64,000 bases of DNA, taken from assembly GCF_002892835.1 (NCBI RefSeq), contig NZ_PJMB01000003.1:124001-188000 (forward strand), read 5' to 3'. The position numbers and the translations under genes are program-made. Shown here piece after piece: positions 1 to 11,892 of the stretch. The notes under the pieces were generated by a model, which was given only the letters and a program-made list of their open reading frames with translations, searched no databases and was not told where the DNA came from. Each line of letters begins with the position of its first letter. Position 1 is the first letter of the stretch. This stretch comes from Arthrobacter sp. AFG7.2. Lineage in GTDB: Bacteria; Actinomycetota; Actinomycetes; Actinomycetales; Micrococcaceae.

Positions 1-409
1 CCGGGATGTCCCCGGTGCGTGCCCGGAACAGCAGGTCGTTGAGGCAGTGCCCCATCTTGGACACCATCACCAGCACCCGGCGTTTCCGGCCGTGCGGTTC
101 CAGCTGCCAGTTCATCTGCCACTTTTCCCCAACAGATGTGAAGCTGCGGCGCAGGTCTTCGGTAGCCTGCAGCTCCTGCCCTGAGGCAAAGTGCACCCGC
201 ATGAAGAAGTGGCCCTGCGCCTTGTCGCCGTACTGCTTGATGTCGATGATGTCGCAGCCCTGCTCCAGCAGGAACTCCGAGACTGCGTGGACAATCCCGG
301 GAGACTCCACGCAGTCGACAGTCAGGACATGCTCGACGGCGGTGCTGGGTTCCGATGCAACGGCACCTGCGGCAGGGCTTGGGACGGGCGTCTCCAGTGA
401 CGTGCTCAT
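1..409 (-). CDS. purU: Formyltetrahydrofolate deformylase (3' part beyond window)
   Basis: Hydrolyses 10-formyl-THF to formate and THF, returning free THF to the one-carbon pool. The visible N-terminal part has the ACT-domain segment (LTVDCVESPGIVHAVSEFL, then IIDIKQYGD) followed by the start of the formyltransferase-type catalytic domain (RVLVMVSKMGHCLNDLL). The C-terminal half lies left of the window. The ATG at 409 overlaps the stop of the upstream permease gene in an ATGA junction, which indicates translational coupling. As last visible gene of the glycine cluster it fits release of one-carbon units made by glycine cleavage. Family call is firm; the rest of the gene is not visible. Confidence 0.9.
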   Translation of the reverse strand, partial: MSTSLETPVPSPAAGAVASEPSTAVEHVLTVDCVESPGIVHAVSEFLLEQGCDIIDIKQYGDKAQGHFFMRVHFASGQELQATEDLRRSFTSVGEKWQMNWQLEPHGRKRRVLVMVSKMGHCLNDLLFRARTGDIP

Positions 410-1878
410 TTCTTCACTCCGTCAAAATCCCGGCCGACGGCCGCTGCCTCAGTGTCCAGGTCCTGCGCGAGCTCGGACTTGAAGGCCGCGTAGCGGGCCA
501 GGTGGGCAGGGCGACGGCGGAGCACCAGCCATGCGGCGCCGAGCACCAGGAACCACACCGGCGTGACCAACAGGGCCAGAAGGGTGTCCGGTTGCGTGGT
601 CAGCGCCCACAGGACGAAGGCGAAGAACGCGAACACCACCCACACCATGGGCACGCCGCCGGGCATCCGGTACTTGGATGATTCGTGCAGGTGTGAGCGG
701 CGGCGCCGGAAGGCCAGGTAGCTGGCCAGGATGATGGACCAGACAAACACAAAGCAGACGGCGGACACGGTGGTGACCATCTCAAAGGCCTTGCCGATGT
801 CCTGGCCCGCGTACATCAGGATGACGCCGGAGAGCAGCAGGACGCAGGACAGGAACAGGGCGTTCTGCGGCACCTTGCGGGTGGACAGGTTGCGGAAGAC
901 CGACGGCGCGTCCCCCTCCTGCGCAAGCCCGTAGACCATGCGGGAGGTGGAGTAGATGCCGGAGTTGGCCGATGACATTGCTGAGCTGAGCACCACCAGG
1001 TTCACCACAGTTGCTGCCGCGCCGAGGCCGGCCAGGGAGAACATGGCGATGAACGGGCTGTGGCCGGCTTGGAACTGGGTCCAGGGGGTGACGGACATGA
1101 GGATGATCAGTGCACCCACGTAGAAGAGCAGCACGCGGATGGGAATTGAGTTGATGGCCCGGGGCAGGTTCTTTTCCGGGTCCTTGGCTTCGGCAGCGGT
1201 GGTGCCCACCAGTTCGATGCCCACAAACGCGAACACCGCAATCTGGAAGCCGGCCACAAAACCCATGAACTCGTTCGGGAACATGCCGCCGTGGCTCCAC
1301 AGGTTCGTGAAGGTGGCAGGGCCGGCGTCGGACTCGAAGCCCGTGAAGATCATGAACATACCCACGATGATCAGCGCCGCGATGGCAATGATCTTGATCA
1401 GGGCAAACCAGAACTCGGTCTCGCCGAACGCCTTCACAGTCACCAGGTTCAGGAGCAGGAGGATGGCCACGGTGGACAAACCCGGAATCCACAGCGGGAG
1501 GCCCGGCCAAAGCTCCTTGGAGTAGCCGGCAATCGCGATCACGTCTGCAATGCCCGTGATCACCCAGCAGAACCAGTAGGTCCAGCCGGTGAAAAAGCCC
1601 GCCCAGGGGCCCAAAAGGTCCGCTGCGAAGTCGCTGAAGGATTTGTAGTTCAGGTTGCTCAGCAGCAGTTCGCCCATGGCCCGCATGACGAAGAACAGCA
1701 TGAAGCCGATGATCATGTAGACGAAAATGACGGACGGTCCGGCCGCCGAGATGGTTTTGCCCGAGCCCATGAACAGGCCGGTGCCGATGGCGCCGCCAAT
1801 GGCGATCAGCTGGATGTGCCTGTTGGTCAGCTGCCGCTCGAGATGCGGCTCCTGGGAAAGTACAGGGTTAGTTGTCAC
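406..1878 (-). CDS. cycA: APC-family amino-acid permease, CycA-like (glycine/D-serine/D-alanine)
   Basis: A 490-aa cytoplasmic membrane permease of the amino acid-polyamine-organocation superfamily. It begins with a short polar N-terminus, then the family hallmark IGGAIGTGLFMGSG in helix 1, and shows about 12 hydrophobic segments. Residues near EFWFALIKI and GFQIAVFAFVGIEL match the AAT/CycA branch, which imports glycine, D-alanine and D-serine by proton symport. The start is GTG at 1878, with GAGGAG 6 bases upstream, overlapping the end of the MTHFR-like gene by 11 bp. Its place in a glycine-cleavage cluster makes glycine or serine the likely substrate. Other AAT-type substrates cannot be excluded from sequence alone. 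Confidence 0.85.
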   Translation of the reverse strand: MTTNPVLSQEPHLERQLTNRHIQLIAIGGAIGTGLFMGSGKTISAAGPSVIFVYMIIGFMLFFVMRAMGELLLSNLNYKSFSDFAADLLGPWAGFFTGWTYWFCWVITGIADVIAIAGYSKELWPGLPLWIPGLSTVAILLLLNLVTVKAFGETEFWFALIKIIAIAALIIVGMFMIFTGFESDAGPATFTNLWSHGGMFPNEFMGFVAGFQIAVFAFVGIELVGTTAAEAKDPEKNLPRAINSIPIRVLLFYVGALIILMSVTPWTQFQAGHSPFIAMFSLAGLGAAATVVNLVVLSSAMSSANSGIYSTSRMVYGLAQEGDAPSVFRNLSTRKVPQNALFLSCVLLLSGVILMYAGQDIGKAFEMVTTVSAVCFVFVWSIILASYLAFRRRRSHLHESSKYRMPGGVPMVWVVFAFFAFVLWALTTQPDTLLALLVTPVWFLVLGAAWLVLRRRPAHLARYAAFKSELAQDLDTEAAAVGRDFDGVKK

Positions 1879-2701
1879 GTGCTGCTCCTCGAATCAATGC
1901 TGTCTGGAGGGCGGAAGGGGAAGAAGCGGCCGCTGCGCTGCGGACCGCGTCCAGGCTGTTGAAGCTGTAAAGATGGATGCCGGCGATACTGTCCGGCTGG
2001 CTTTCGAGCCCGGCCACCAAGGCGTCCGGGGAGTAACGGTCTCCGCTGAGGAGTTTGCGTGCCAGCGGCCCTTTGCGGCTGAGGAATTTCAGGGAACTTC
2101 CGACGCCGATCTGCGTGGCAAGTGCCACCAGTTTGGCCCGCGGGACGGACCCGGCCACGCCCGCCCACACGGGCAGGTGGACGCCTTCGCGGCGCAGGAG
2201 CGCGGCGTAATCGTGGATCCTTTCGGCAGAGAAGCACATCTGGGTGACCACGTGGGAAGCCAGGTGCTGCTTGGCCAGCAGGCTGTCCAGCAGGTCGAGC
2301 GGGCTGACGGCCGGGTGGCCTTCCGGGTAGCCTGCCACCCCGGCCCGCATCAGGCCGCTGGTGTACTGGGCGATGTCCTCGAGGACCGGCAGGGCTGATT
2401 CGTACTCGCCGGCCGGCTGTTTCCGATCTCCGCCGATCACGAACACCTCGCGGATCCCTGCCGCATCACAGCCGCGAATGATCCCGGTGAGTTCGGCGCG
2501 GCTGCGGATGCTCCGGGCGGCCAGGTGCGGGATCACGGTGTAGCCGGCGTCGCTGAGCTCCACGGCCGTACGCATGGTGCGTTCGATGCCATGGTGGGGC
2601 AGGCACGTGACGCTGAGGGTTGTGGTCGCGGGCACCAGGGCCCGGACCTGCTCAACAATTCCCTCGGAAGGGATGATCTCAATTCTGATGGGGAACATCA
2701 T
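1868..2701 (-). CDS. Methylenetetrahydrofolate reductase-like protein
   Basis: A 277-aa single-domain TIM-barrel protein of the MetF/PF02219 family. Residues 25-40 (ATTTLSVTCLPHHGIERT) and VIPHLAARSIRSRAEL match the barrel core, followed by REVFVIGGDRKQPAGEY and QMCFSAERIHDYAALLR, typical folate and FAD contact regions. The family interconverts methylene-THF and methyl-THF. Being inside the glycine cluster rather than beside metH, and only about 280 residues long, it resembles variants found with glycine-betaine/sarcosine catabolism. It may run oxidatively to feed methylene-THF, which is an inference. Start ATG at 2701, with a second ATG directly after. The 3' end overlaps the permease start by 11 bp. 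Confidence 0.8.
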   Translation of the reverse strand: MMFPIRIEIIPSEGIVEQVRALVPATTTLSVTCLPHHGIERTMRTAVELSDAGYTVIPHLAARSIRSRAELTGIIRGCDAAGIREVFVIGGDRKQPAGEYESALPVLEDIAQYTSGLMRAGVAGYPEGHPAVSPLDLLDSLLAKQHLASHVVTQMCFSAERIHDYAALLRREGVHLPVWAGVAGSVPRAKLVALATQIGVGSSLKFLSRKGPLARKLLSGDRYSPDALVAGLESQPDSIAGIHLYSFNSLDAVRSAAAASSPSALQTALIRGAARDN

Positions 2702-2756
2702 TGGTCCTGTCTGGTCATCAGTGTTGTGGGATATCAGCTTTGGACTTGATACGCCA

Positions 2757-3764
2757 TCAGGCCGAGGCGGCGAGCAGTGAGCTGGCTTCCTGGCGGGTGG
2801 TGCCGGAGGACTCGATGTGGGCGAGTTCTGCGGGGATCTCCCAGCCCTTCTTCCGCATCGCGGTGGCCCAGAGCCGGCCGGCGCGGTAGGAGGAGCGGAC
2901 CAGCGGGCCGGACATCACGCCGAGGAAGCCGATCTCGGTGGCCTCGTCCTGGAGGTCCACGAATTCCTGCGGCTTGACCCAGCGGTCCACCGGCAGGTGC
3001 CGCTCGGACGGTCGCAGGTACTGGGTGATGGTGATCAGGTCGCAGCCGGCCTCGTGCAGGTCCCGGAGTGCTTCGGAGATTTCCTCGCGGGTTTCGCCCA
3101 TGCCCAGGATCAGGTTGGACTTGGTCACCATGCCCAAGTTCCGGCCCTGCGTGATCACATCCAGGGACCGCTCATACCGGAACGCCGGCCGGATCCGCTT
3201 GAAAATCCTGGGCACGGTCTCGACGTTGTGCGCGAACACCTCAGGCTTGGAGTCGCAGATCGCGGCGATGTTCTCGGGTTTGCCGGAGAAGTCCGGGATC
3301 AGCAGCTCAACGCCGGTGCCGGGGTTCAGTTCGTGGATTTTCCGGACTGTCTCGGCGTACAGCCATACGCCCTCGTCCTCGAGGTCGTCCCGGGCCACGC
3401 CGGTGACGGTGGCGTAGCGCAGCTGCATCGCCTGCACGGACCGGGCCACCTTGGTCGGCTCGAACCTGTCGACCGGGGAGGGTTTGCCGGTATCGATCTG
3501 GCAGAAATCACACCGCCGCGTGCATTCGGACCCGCCGATCAGGAAGGTGGCTTCCTTGTCCTCCCAGCACTCAAAAATGTTGGGGCAGCCGGCCTCCTCA
3601 CACACCGTGTGCAGGCCCTCTTTCTTCACCAGGTTCTTGAGCTGGACGAACTCCGGGCCCATCTGGACCTTGGCCTTGATCCACTCCGGCTTACGCTCCA
3701 CCGGAACAGCAGAGTTGCGCTGTTCAACGCGCAAAAGCTTCCGGCCTTCAGGTGCCAATGTCAT
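2757..3764 (-). CDS. lipA: Lipoyl synthase
   Basis: A 335-aa radical SAM enzyme that inserts two sulfurs into octanoyl chains on lipoyl domains, including GcvH encoded upstream. Both iron-sulfur signatures are present: the auxiliary cluster motif [12 protein letters not shown] near residues 55-67 and the radical-SAM motif CTRRCDFC near residue 82. The C-terminal RSSYRAG supplies the conserved serine ligand. Length is normal. The start ATG at 3764 has AAGGAAG 7 bases upstream and lies 13 bp after the sdaA stop. Supplying the lipoyl cofactor of the glycine cleavage system explains the location. No lipB was found in the window. Confidence 0.95.
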   Translation of the reverse strand: MTLAPEGRKLLRVEQRNSAVPVERKPEWIKAKVQMGPEFVQLKNLVKKEGLHTVCEEAGCPNIFECWEDKEATFLIGGSECTRRCDFCQIDTGKPSPVDRFEPTKVARSVQAMQLRYATVTGVARDDLEDEGVWLYAETVRKIHELNPGTGVELLIPDFSGKPENIAAICDSKPEVFAHNVETVPRIFKRIRPAFRYERSLDVITQGRNLGMVTKSNLILGMGETREEISEALRDLHEAGCDLITITQYLRPSERHLPVDRWVKPQEFVDLQDEATEIGFLGVMSGPLVRSSYRAGRLWATAMRKKGWEIPAELAHIESSGTTRQEASSLLAASA

Positions 3765-3777
3765 TTCTGTACTTCCT

Positions 3778-5220
3778 TTAGCATTCGACGACGTTGACGG
3801 CGAGGCCGCCCATGGCCGTTTCCTTGTATTTGGAGCTCATATCCTTGCCGGTCTCCCGCATGGTCACGATGACCTCATCGAGGGAGACCCGGTGGGACCC
3901 GTCGCCCCAGAGCGCCATCTTCGCAGCGTTGATCGCCTTCGCCGCAGCAATCGCGTTCCGCTCGATGCAGGGCACCTGCACCAGTCCCCCGATCGGGTCA
4001 CAGGTCAGGCCCAGGTTGTGCTCCATCGCGATCTCCGCGGCGTTCTCCACCTGCGCCGGGGTCCCGCCCATCACCTCGGCCAGGCCGGCCGCGGCCATCG
4101 AGGACGCCGACCCCACCTCACCCTGGCAACCCACCTCGGCCCCCGAAATCGACGCCTGCTCCTTGTACAGCACCCCGACAGCGGCCGCGGCCAGCAAAAA
4201 CCTGACGACGACGTCATCCCGGTCCTCCTGGGTGGCTTTGTCCATGCCCGGCGCGAAATGCAGCGCGTAATACAACACCGCAGGGATGATCCCCGCCGCC
4301 CCGTTCGTCGGCGCAGTCACCACCCGCCCACCGGAGGCGTTCTCCTCATTCACCGCCAGGGCGATCAAGTTAACCCACTCCTGCCAATACTTCGGATCAT
4401 GGAACTCAGCATCCCCGGTGTCCCCGTCCTGGCTGTCACCGGCAGGCCGCGCGGATTCCTTCCGCAACCGGTCATACCAGTCCGGCGCCCGACGCCGGAC
4501 CTTCAACCCGCCCGGCAGCACACCCTCACGCTTCAGGGACGTGGCCACGCAGCCCTCCATGACGGAGTAGATATGCAGCAGGCCTTCGCGGATCTCCTCC
4601 GGGGTGCGGCTGTCCTCCTCGTTGACCCGCATCACGTCGCTGATACCGAGGCCGGTCTCCCGGCAGTGCTCCAGCAACTCCGCGGCCGTCCGGAACGGCA
4701 AGGGAAGTTCCTTCTTGGACTCCTCCAGCTCCTGCTGGGCTGCGTCTTCCTCGCCCTCGCGGACAATGAACCCGCCGCCCACCGAGAAGAACGTCGCCGT
4801 GTGCAGAACCCGGCCGCCGGCGTCGGAGACCGTGAACGTCATGCCGTTGGTGTGCCGCGGCAGGACCGTCAACGGCCGCAGCACCATGTCCTTCACCCCA
4901 TACGGCAACGCCACCGAACCGGCCAGCTGCAGCAGGCCCGTCTCCGCGATCGCCGCCAGGCGTTCCTCCACCTCATCGGGCAGGATCAACTCCGGATGAA
5001 ACCCCTCCAACCCCAGCAGGACCGCAGTCATCGTGCCATGGCCATGGCCCGTCGCGGCCAGGGACCCGTACAGGTCCACCCGCAACGACGCCACCTTCGC
5101 CAACACACCGGAGCCCTTCAACTCCTCAGCAAAAACAGCAGCAGCCCGCATCGGCCCCACAGTATGAGAAGACGAAGGACCAATCCCGATCGAAAAAAGA
5201 TCAAAAACGCCGACTGCCAT
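3778..5220 (-). CDS. sdaA: L-serine ammonia-lyase, single-chain iron-sulfur type
   Basis: A 480-aa cytoplasmic enzyme deaminating L-serine to pyruvate and ammonia. The N-terminal beta domain starts with [20 protein letters not shown]. The C-terminal alpha domain carries the cysteines for the labile 4Fe-4S cluster in [30 protein letters not shown] and the terminal Cys of the ..VVEC tail. Both domains are in one chain, as in E. coli SdaA. ATG at 5220 is preceded by AAGGAA. Downstream of glyA it completes glycine to serine to pyruvate. A 388-bp gap with two structured repeats separates it from glyA, so it may also have its own promoter or be affected by RNA processing there. Confidence 0.95.
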   Translation of the reverse strand: MAVGVFDLFSIGIGPSSSHTVGPMRAAAVFAEELKGSGVLAKVASLRVDLYGSLAATGHGHGTMTAVLLGLEGFHPELILPDEVEERLAAIAETGLLQLAGSVALPYGVKDMVLRPLTVLPRHTNGMTFTVSDAGGRVLHTATFFSVGGGFIVREGEEDAAQQELEESKKELPLPFRTAAELLEHCRETGLGISDVMRVNEEDSRTPEEIREGLLHIYSVMEGCVATSLKREGVLPGGLKVRRRAPDWYDRLRKESARPAGDSQDGDTGDAEFHDPKYWQEWVNLIALAVNEENASGGRVVTAPTNGAAGIIPAVLYYALHFAPGMDKATQEDRDDVVVRFLLAAAAVGVLYKEQASISGAEVGCQGEVGSASSMAAAGLAEVMGGTPAQVENAAEIAMEHNLGLTCDPIGGLVQVPCIERNAIAAAKAINAAKMALWGDGSHRVSLDEVIVTMRETGKDMSSKYKETAMGGLAVNVVEC

Positions 5221-5268
5221 GGCAATTCCTTACTGATAACTGTGATGAGGGGCGTGGCTGGCTTGGTT

Positions 5269-5345
5269 GGGTGGCTGCGGAATTCCTCCGCGTGCTGGCT
5301 CGTTCCTCGCCTCTGACGCACGCTTCCGGAATCCCCCAGCCACCC
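5269..5345. repeat. Long imperfect inverted repeat, hairpin family element A
   Basis: The arm from 5269 (GGGTGGCTGCGGAATTCC) pairs with the arm ending at 5345 (GGAATCCCCCAGCCACCC), continuing to an inner GCGTGC/GCACGC stem. The tip contains GCGTGCGTC on the minus strand. It belongs with elements at 5495-5587 and 7422-7503, which share this tip. It lies just upstream of sdaA in the glyA-sdaA gap. Confidence 0.6.
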
Positions 5346-5494
5346 AGGGTTCCGTCACCAATGCGACAGGGCAAGCAGGAGACAACCTCCGCGACCCGGC
5401 ATGTGCGGAAGGAAACAACACACACGTTGTCCGCTCCTGCCCGTGCTGGCAGCGAACTCGTGTCCGTGCCTAAGGTGCCTTGACCGCGCCCCTG

Positions 5495-5587
5495 TGGGAC
5501 CGGTATCCGGAAGCGTGCGTCTAAGGGAGCGACACGTCCGCTCAGCGGGCGTCTTCGCGACCGAGCACGCGGAGGATGCCGGGCCCA
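5495..5587. repeat. Long imperfect inverted repeat, hairpin family element B
   Basis: Outer arms TGGGACCGGTATCC (5495-5508) and GGATGCCGGGCCCA (5574-5587) pair with one mismatch and one G-U. The inner part has AAGCGTGCGTC on one side and GAGCACGCGG on the other. It is the second copy of the family in the glyA-sdaA gap, ending 22 bp before the glyA stop codon. Confidence 0.55.
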
Positions 5588-5608
5588 CCGGGCAAGGGTG
5601 ACCACTGC

Positions 5609-6931
5609 TCAGGACAGGTTTGCGACGCCCGGGTAGAGCGGATGCGCCGCAGCCAGGGTCTCGACGCGGTGACGCAGCCCTGATAGGTCCGCATCGGCGT
5701 CGGCCGTCAAAGCCTCGGCGATGATGTCCGCAACCTCGCGGAAGGCTGCCTCACCGAAGCCGCGGGTTGCCAGCGCAGGCGTGCCGATCCGCAGGCCGGA
5801 GGTGACCATGGGCGGGCGGGGGTCGAACGGTACGGCGTTGCGGTTGACGGTGATGTCGATGGCCGCGAGCCGGTCCTCGGCCTGCTGGCCGTTGAGCTCG
5901 CAGTTGCGCAGGTCCACCAGGACCAGGTGCACGTCGGTGCCGCCGGAGATTACGCTGATGCCCTTGGCGGTGACGTCCGGCTGGACCAGGCGTTCGGCCA
6001 GGATCCGGGCACCGGCGAGGACGCGCTCCTGGCGCTCCTTGAACTCGGCGGACGCGGCGATCTTGAAGGCCACGGCCTTGCCCGCAATCACGTGCTCCAG
6101 CGGGCCGCCCTGCTGGCCGGGAAACACAGCCGAGTTGATCTTCTTGGCGATGTCGGCGTCGTTGCTCAGGATGATGCCGCCGCGCGGACCGGCGAGGGTC
6201 TTGTGCGTGGTGGACGTGGTGACGTGCGCGTGCGGCACCGGCGACGGGTGCAGCCCGGCGGCCACGAGCCCGGCGAAGTGTGCCATGTCCACCATGAGGT
6301 AGGCGCCCACGGAGTCGGCGATCCGGCGGAACTCCGCGAAGTCCAACTGCCGGGCGTAGGCGGACCAGCCGGCCACGATCAAAGCGGGCTTGGTTTCCTG
6401 CGCCAGGCGCTCCACCTCGGCCATGTCCACGGTGTGGGTGTCCTCGCGGACGCCGTACGGCACCACGTTGTAGAGCTTGCCGGAGAAGTTGATCTTCATG
6501 CCGTGCGTGAGGTGGCCGCCGTGGGCCAGGTTGAGTCCCATGATGGTATCGCCGGGCTTGATCAGCGCGTGCATCACCGAGGCGTTCGCCTGTGCGCCGG
6601 AGTGTGGCTGCACGTTGGCGAACTCCGCGCCGAACAGTGCCTTGATCCGGTCAATGGCGAGCTGCTCGACGACGTCCACGTGCTCGCAGCCGCCGTAGTA
6701 GCGCTTGCCCGGGTAGCCCTCGGCGTACTTGTTGGTCAGCACCGAGCCCTGTGCCTGCATCACGGCGACGGCGGTGTGGTTCTCGGAGGCGATCATCTCC
6801 AGGCCGTCGCGCTGGCGGGTGAGTTCGTCGTCAATCTTTGCGGCGATCTCCGGGTCCAGCGCCCGGAGATCCGCGTCCAATGACGGCGAGACTACCTGCT
6901 GGAAGGCGGTCACGTCAGCCGGGGCGCTCAC
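5609..6931 (-). CDS. glyA: Serine hydroxymethyltransferase
   Basis: A 440-aa PLP enzyme interconverting glycine plus methylene-THF with serine plus THF. The PLP lysine is K244 within [15 protein letters not shown]. Other family signatures are [11 protein letters not shown] near residue 44, [13 protein letters not shown] near 69-81 and [12 protein letters not shown] near 109-120. Length and motifs are typical. The start is GTG at 6931, overlapping the gcvH stop in a GTGA junction, so the two are translationally coupled. With GcvPTH it condenses two glycines to one serine, which SdaA then deaminates. Confidence 0.97.
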   Translation of the reverse strand: MSAPADVTAFQQVVSPSLDADLRALDPEIAAKIDDELTRQRDGLEMIASENHTAVAVMQAQGSVLTNKYAEGYPGKRYYGGCEHVDVVEQLAIDRIKALFGAEFANVQPHSGAQANASVMHALIKPGDTIMGLNLAHGGHLTHGMKINFSGKLYNVVPYGVREDTHTVDMAEVERLAQETKPALIVAGWSAYARQLDFAEFRRIADSVGAYLMVDMAHFAGLVAAGLHPSPVPHAHVTTSTTHKTLAGPRGGIILSNDADIAKKINSAVFPGQQGGPLEHVIAGKAVAFKIAASAEFKERQERVLAGARILAERLVQPDVTAKGISVISGGTDVHLVLVDLRNCELNGQQAEDRLAAIDITVNRNAVPFDPRPPMVTSGLRIGTPALATRGFGEAAFREVADIIAEALTADADADLSGLRHRVETLAAAHPLYPGVANLS

Positions 6932-7311
6932 AGCTCACCGCCGTTGGCTGAGGCGTACTCTTCAGCGGACATCAGGGGGCCTTCTTCGGTGACGGCCACC
7001 TTGAAGAGCCAGCCGGCGCCGTAGGGATCGTTGTTGATCAGGGCGGGGTCGGAGACCACGTCGTCGTTGATTTCGGTTACCTCGCCGGTGACGGGGGCGT
7101 AGAGGTCGGAGACCGATTTGGTGGATTCCACCTCGCCGCAGGTCTCCCCCGCAGTTACGGTGGAGCCGACCTCGGGCAGGTCCACGTAGACGATGTCGCC
7201 CAGGGCTTCGGCAGCCACGGCCGAGATGCCGATGTTGGCGGGGCCGGATCCGTCAGCAGCAACCCATTCGTGCTCGGCGGAGTACTTCAGTTCAGCAACA
7301 ACTTTTGCCAT
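6928..7311 (-). CDS. gcvH: Glycine cleavage system H protein
   Basis: A 127-aa lipoyl carrier shuttling the aminomethyl group from GcvP to GcvT. The lipoylated lysine is K65 in [18 protein letters not shown]; the YSAEHEWV opening and [13 protein letters not shown] are family typical. ATG at 7311 has AGGAAA 7 bases upstream. It is coupled to glyA by a 4-bp overlap but separated from gcvT by a 209-bp gap full of repeats, so expression may be partly uncoupled from gcvPT. Confidence 0.97.
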   Translation of the reverse strand: MAKVVAELKYSAEHEWVAADGSGPANIGISAVAAEALGDIVYVDLPEVGSTVTAGETCGEVESTKSVSDLYAPVTGEVTEINDDVVSDPALINNDPYGAGWLFKVAVTEEGPLMSAEEYASANGGEL

Positions 7312-7340
7312 GGTGTGTTTCCTTAGGTTCGTGTGTGAAA

Positions 7341-7419
7341 AGTGAGAGAGCGTTTGGTCAAACGGCGCATCAGGTGAGAGAGCGTTAGTTTAAGACGCGC
7401 GAAAGGTGAGCGAGCCTCG
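7341..7419. repeat. Tandem direct repeat, about 2.5 units of 32 bp
   Basis: Units begin at 7342, 7374 and 7406 with GTGAGAGAGCGTTTG, GTGAGAGAGCGTTAG and GTGAGCGAGCCTCG. The first two contain a short inverted repeat (GCGTTTGGTCAAACGGCGC; GCGTTAGTTTAAGACGC). Located in the gcvT-gcvH gap, directly abutting hairpin element C. Function unknown. Confidence 0.55.
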
Positions 7420-7421
7420 AG

Positions 7422-7503
7422 GGCCGGCGGAGCCGGGCTTTTCGAAAGCGTGCGTCAAAGCGACGAAGGAGCAGCACGCGTGAAAAGTCCGGTCTGCCGG
7501 TCC
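7422..7503. repeat. Long imperfect inverted repeat, hairpin family element C
   Basis: GGCCGGCGGAGCCGGGCTTT (from 7422) pairs with AAAGTCCGGTCTGCCGGTCC (ending 7503); the inner stem is GCGTGC/GCACGC around a loop near 7455-7474. The inner tip GCGTGCGTC is shared with elements A and B. It ends 17 bp from the gcvT stop codon and could act as terminator, processing site or mRNA stabiliser for gcvPT. No U-tract follows. Confidence 0.55.
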
Positions 7504-7520
7504 GAAGCCGACCCCCGAAA

Positions 7521-8642
7521 CTACTTCTGGCGCTTGTAGAACGGGAGCTCTACTACTTGGAAGGGCTCGGGCTTGCCGCGCAGGTCGATGTCCAGGGCGG
7601 TGCCGGGCGCTGAATGTTCGACGTCGACATAGGCCAGGGCGATCGGGTAACCCAGGGTGGGGCTTGGCTGGCCGGAGGTCACCTCGCCGACGACGTTGCC
7701 GTCCTTGAGGACCGGATAGTGGCTGCGTCCGGCGCGGCGGCCCAGGCCTTTGAGGCCCACGAGCTTGCGGCCGGAGGTGGAGCCGGCACCAAGTTCCTTG
7801 AGCTCGGCCAGCACGGCCTTGCCCACGAAGTCCGACTCCTTCTTGAGCGAGACCACGGGACCCAGTCCTGCGGCGTAGGGGTTGCCCTCGCGGGAAAGCT
7901 CGTTGCCGTACAACGGCATGCCGGCTTCGAGGCGGAGCGAGTCGCGGCAGGCCAGGCCGGCGGGGATGAGCCCGTGGCCGGCGCCGGCCTCGAGCAGGGC
8001 ATCCCACAGCCCGGCGGCATCCTCATTGGGGATGTAGATTTCGAAGCCGTCCTCGCCGGTGTACCCGGTGCGCGCCAGCAGCAGCTCCTGCCCGTTGATC
8101 TCCGCCTCAACCGCGGCGTAGTACTTCAGCTCGGTCACCAGCGGGTGCTGCTCGGCGGGGACCAGCTGAAGCAGGATGGCCTCGGCGTTCGGTCCCTGCA
8201 CCGCGATGAGGGAGGTCTCGGCGGAGACGTCGTCAACAACAACATGGAAGCCCGCAGCCCGCTCGGCGAGTGCGGCGGCAACTACCGCAGCGTTGCCGGC
8301 GTTGGGGACCACCAGGTACTTGTCTTCGGCACGGCGGTAGGAGATGAGGTCATCGATGATCCCGCCGTCTTCCTGGCAGATCAGCGAGTACTTGGCCTTG
8401 CCTACGGCCACGGCGGACAGCTTCCCAGCCAGTGCGTAGTCCAAAAAGGCGCCAGCGTCCGGGCCGGTGACCCAGACTTCCCCCATGTGGGAGAGGTCGA
8501 ACAGGCCGGCGGCGTTGCGGACGGCGTGGTGCTCGGCCAGTTCGGAGCTGTACTTCAGGGGCATCTGCCAGCCGCCGAAGTCGGTGAAGGAGGCGCCGGC
8601 GATCTTGTGCTGCTCGTAGAGCGCGGTGTAGTTCTCAGTCAT
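7521..8642 (-). CDS. gcvT: Aminomethyltransferase, glycine cleavage T protein
   Basis: A 373-aa THF-dependent enzyme that takes the methylene carbon from lipoyl-GcvH to make methylene-THF and ammonia. The N-terminal FTDFGGWQMPLKYSSELAEH and FDLSHMGEV, the central ARTGYTGEDGFEIY and the C-terminal GEVTSGQPSPTLGYPIAL are GcvT hallmarks. A longer open frame runs upstream into gcvP, but the ATG at 8642 has AAGGA 5 bases upstream and gives the family N-terminus. It begins 10 bp after the gcvP stop, so the two are co-transcribed. Confidence 0.96.
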   Translation of the reverse strand: MTENYTALYEQHKIAGASFTDFGGWQMPLKYSSELAEHHAVRNAAGLFDLSHMGEVWVTGPDAGAFLDYALAGKLSAVAVGKAKYSLICQEDGGIIDDLISYRRAEDKYLVVPNAGNAAVVAAALAERAAGFHVVVDDVSAETSLIAVQGPNAEAILLQLVPAEQHPLVTELKYYAAVEAEINGQELLLARTGYTGEDGFEIYIPNEDAAGLWDALLEAGAGHGLIPAGLACRDSLRLEAGMPLYGNELSREGNPYAAGLGPVVSLKKESDFVGKAVLAELKELGAGSTSGRKLVGLKGLGRRAGRSHYPVLKDGNVVGEVTSGQPSPTLGYPIALAYVDVEHSAPGTALDIDLRGKPEPFQVVELPFYKRQK

Positions 8643-8652
8643 CACGGAATCC

Positions 8653-11505
<2,853 letters not shown>

Positions 11506-11569
11506 GAGGGGAACTCCATAATTCAGGTGGCGTAAGGTGCCACTTTGATTCGGGTTCCTCCCCACTCTG

Positions 11570-11757
11570 TATTGGACCTGAGAGTTTTGCATTGCCCTGC
11601 TGTTCAGCGGGACGCCACTTGCACCGTCGGTGAGCCCGGTTGCCCGGACTGCTTTCCAGAGTTGCCTTGCCGCGGCGGTACGTGGGCCTGAGAGATTCCT
11701 GGGGAGGATTTGCTCCTACGGCGCCTGCAGAACGTACCGGCAGGACTCTCCCGCCGC
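11570..11757 (-). ncRNA. Tandem glycine riboswitch upstream of gcvP
   Basis: Read on the minus strand, two consecutive aptamers are seen. The first (about 11757 to 11684) opens with GCGGGAGAGTCC and closes with AATCTCTCAGGCCC. The second (about 11665 to 11572) contains AACTCTGG, CACCGACGG and closes with AAAACTCTCAGGTCC. GGAGAG and CTCTCAGG are the conserved glycine-aptamer ends. It should switch on gcvPT and possibly the downstream cluster when glycine is high. I see no clear terminator after aptamer 2, so control may be at translation of gcvP. The pattern match is strong; exact boundaries are approximate. Confidence 0.93.
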
Positions 11758-11892
11758 AGATCATAAGCACGTGCCACTGGTGGGTGACACGCCTCACACC
11801 TTACCGGGCCCGGCCGCGGAATGCAAAATTAAGGATCATTGCACTGTGGGAATTGGTTGAGCGCCTTGCACCGCCGTGGCTAGGCTGGGCGG

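Noticed and set aside
3451..5316. Open frame of about 621 codons antisense to sdaA and lipA
   Set aside because: Shadow of two well-recognised genes; Arg/Pro/His-rich composition typical of the wrong frame.
7341..7419. CRISPR-like repeat spacing
   Set aside because: Repeats are contiguous and diverged, no spacers and no cas genes anywhere in the window.
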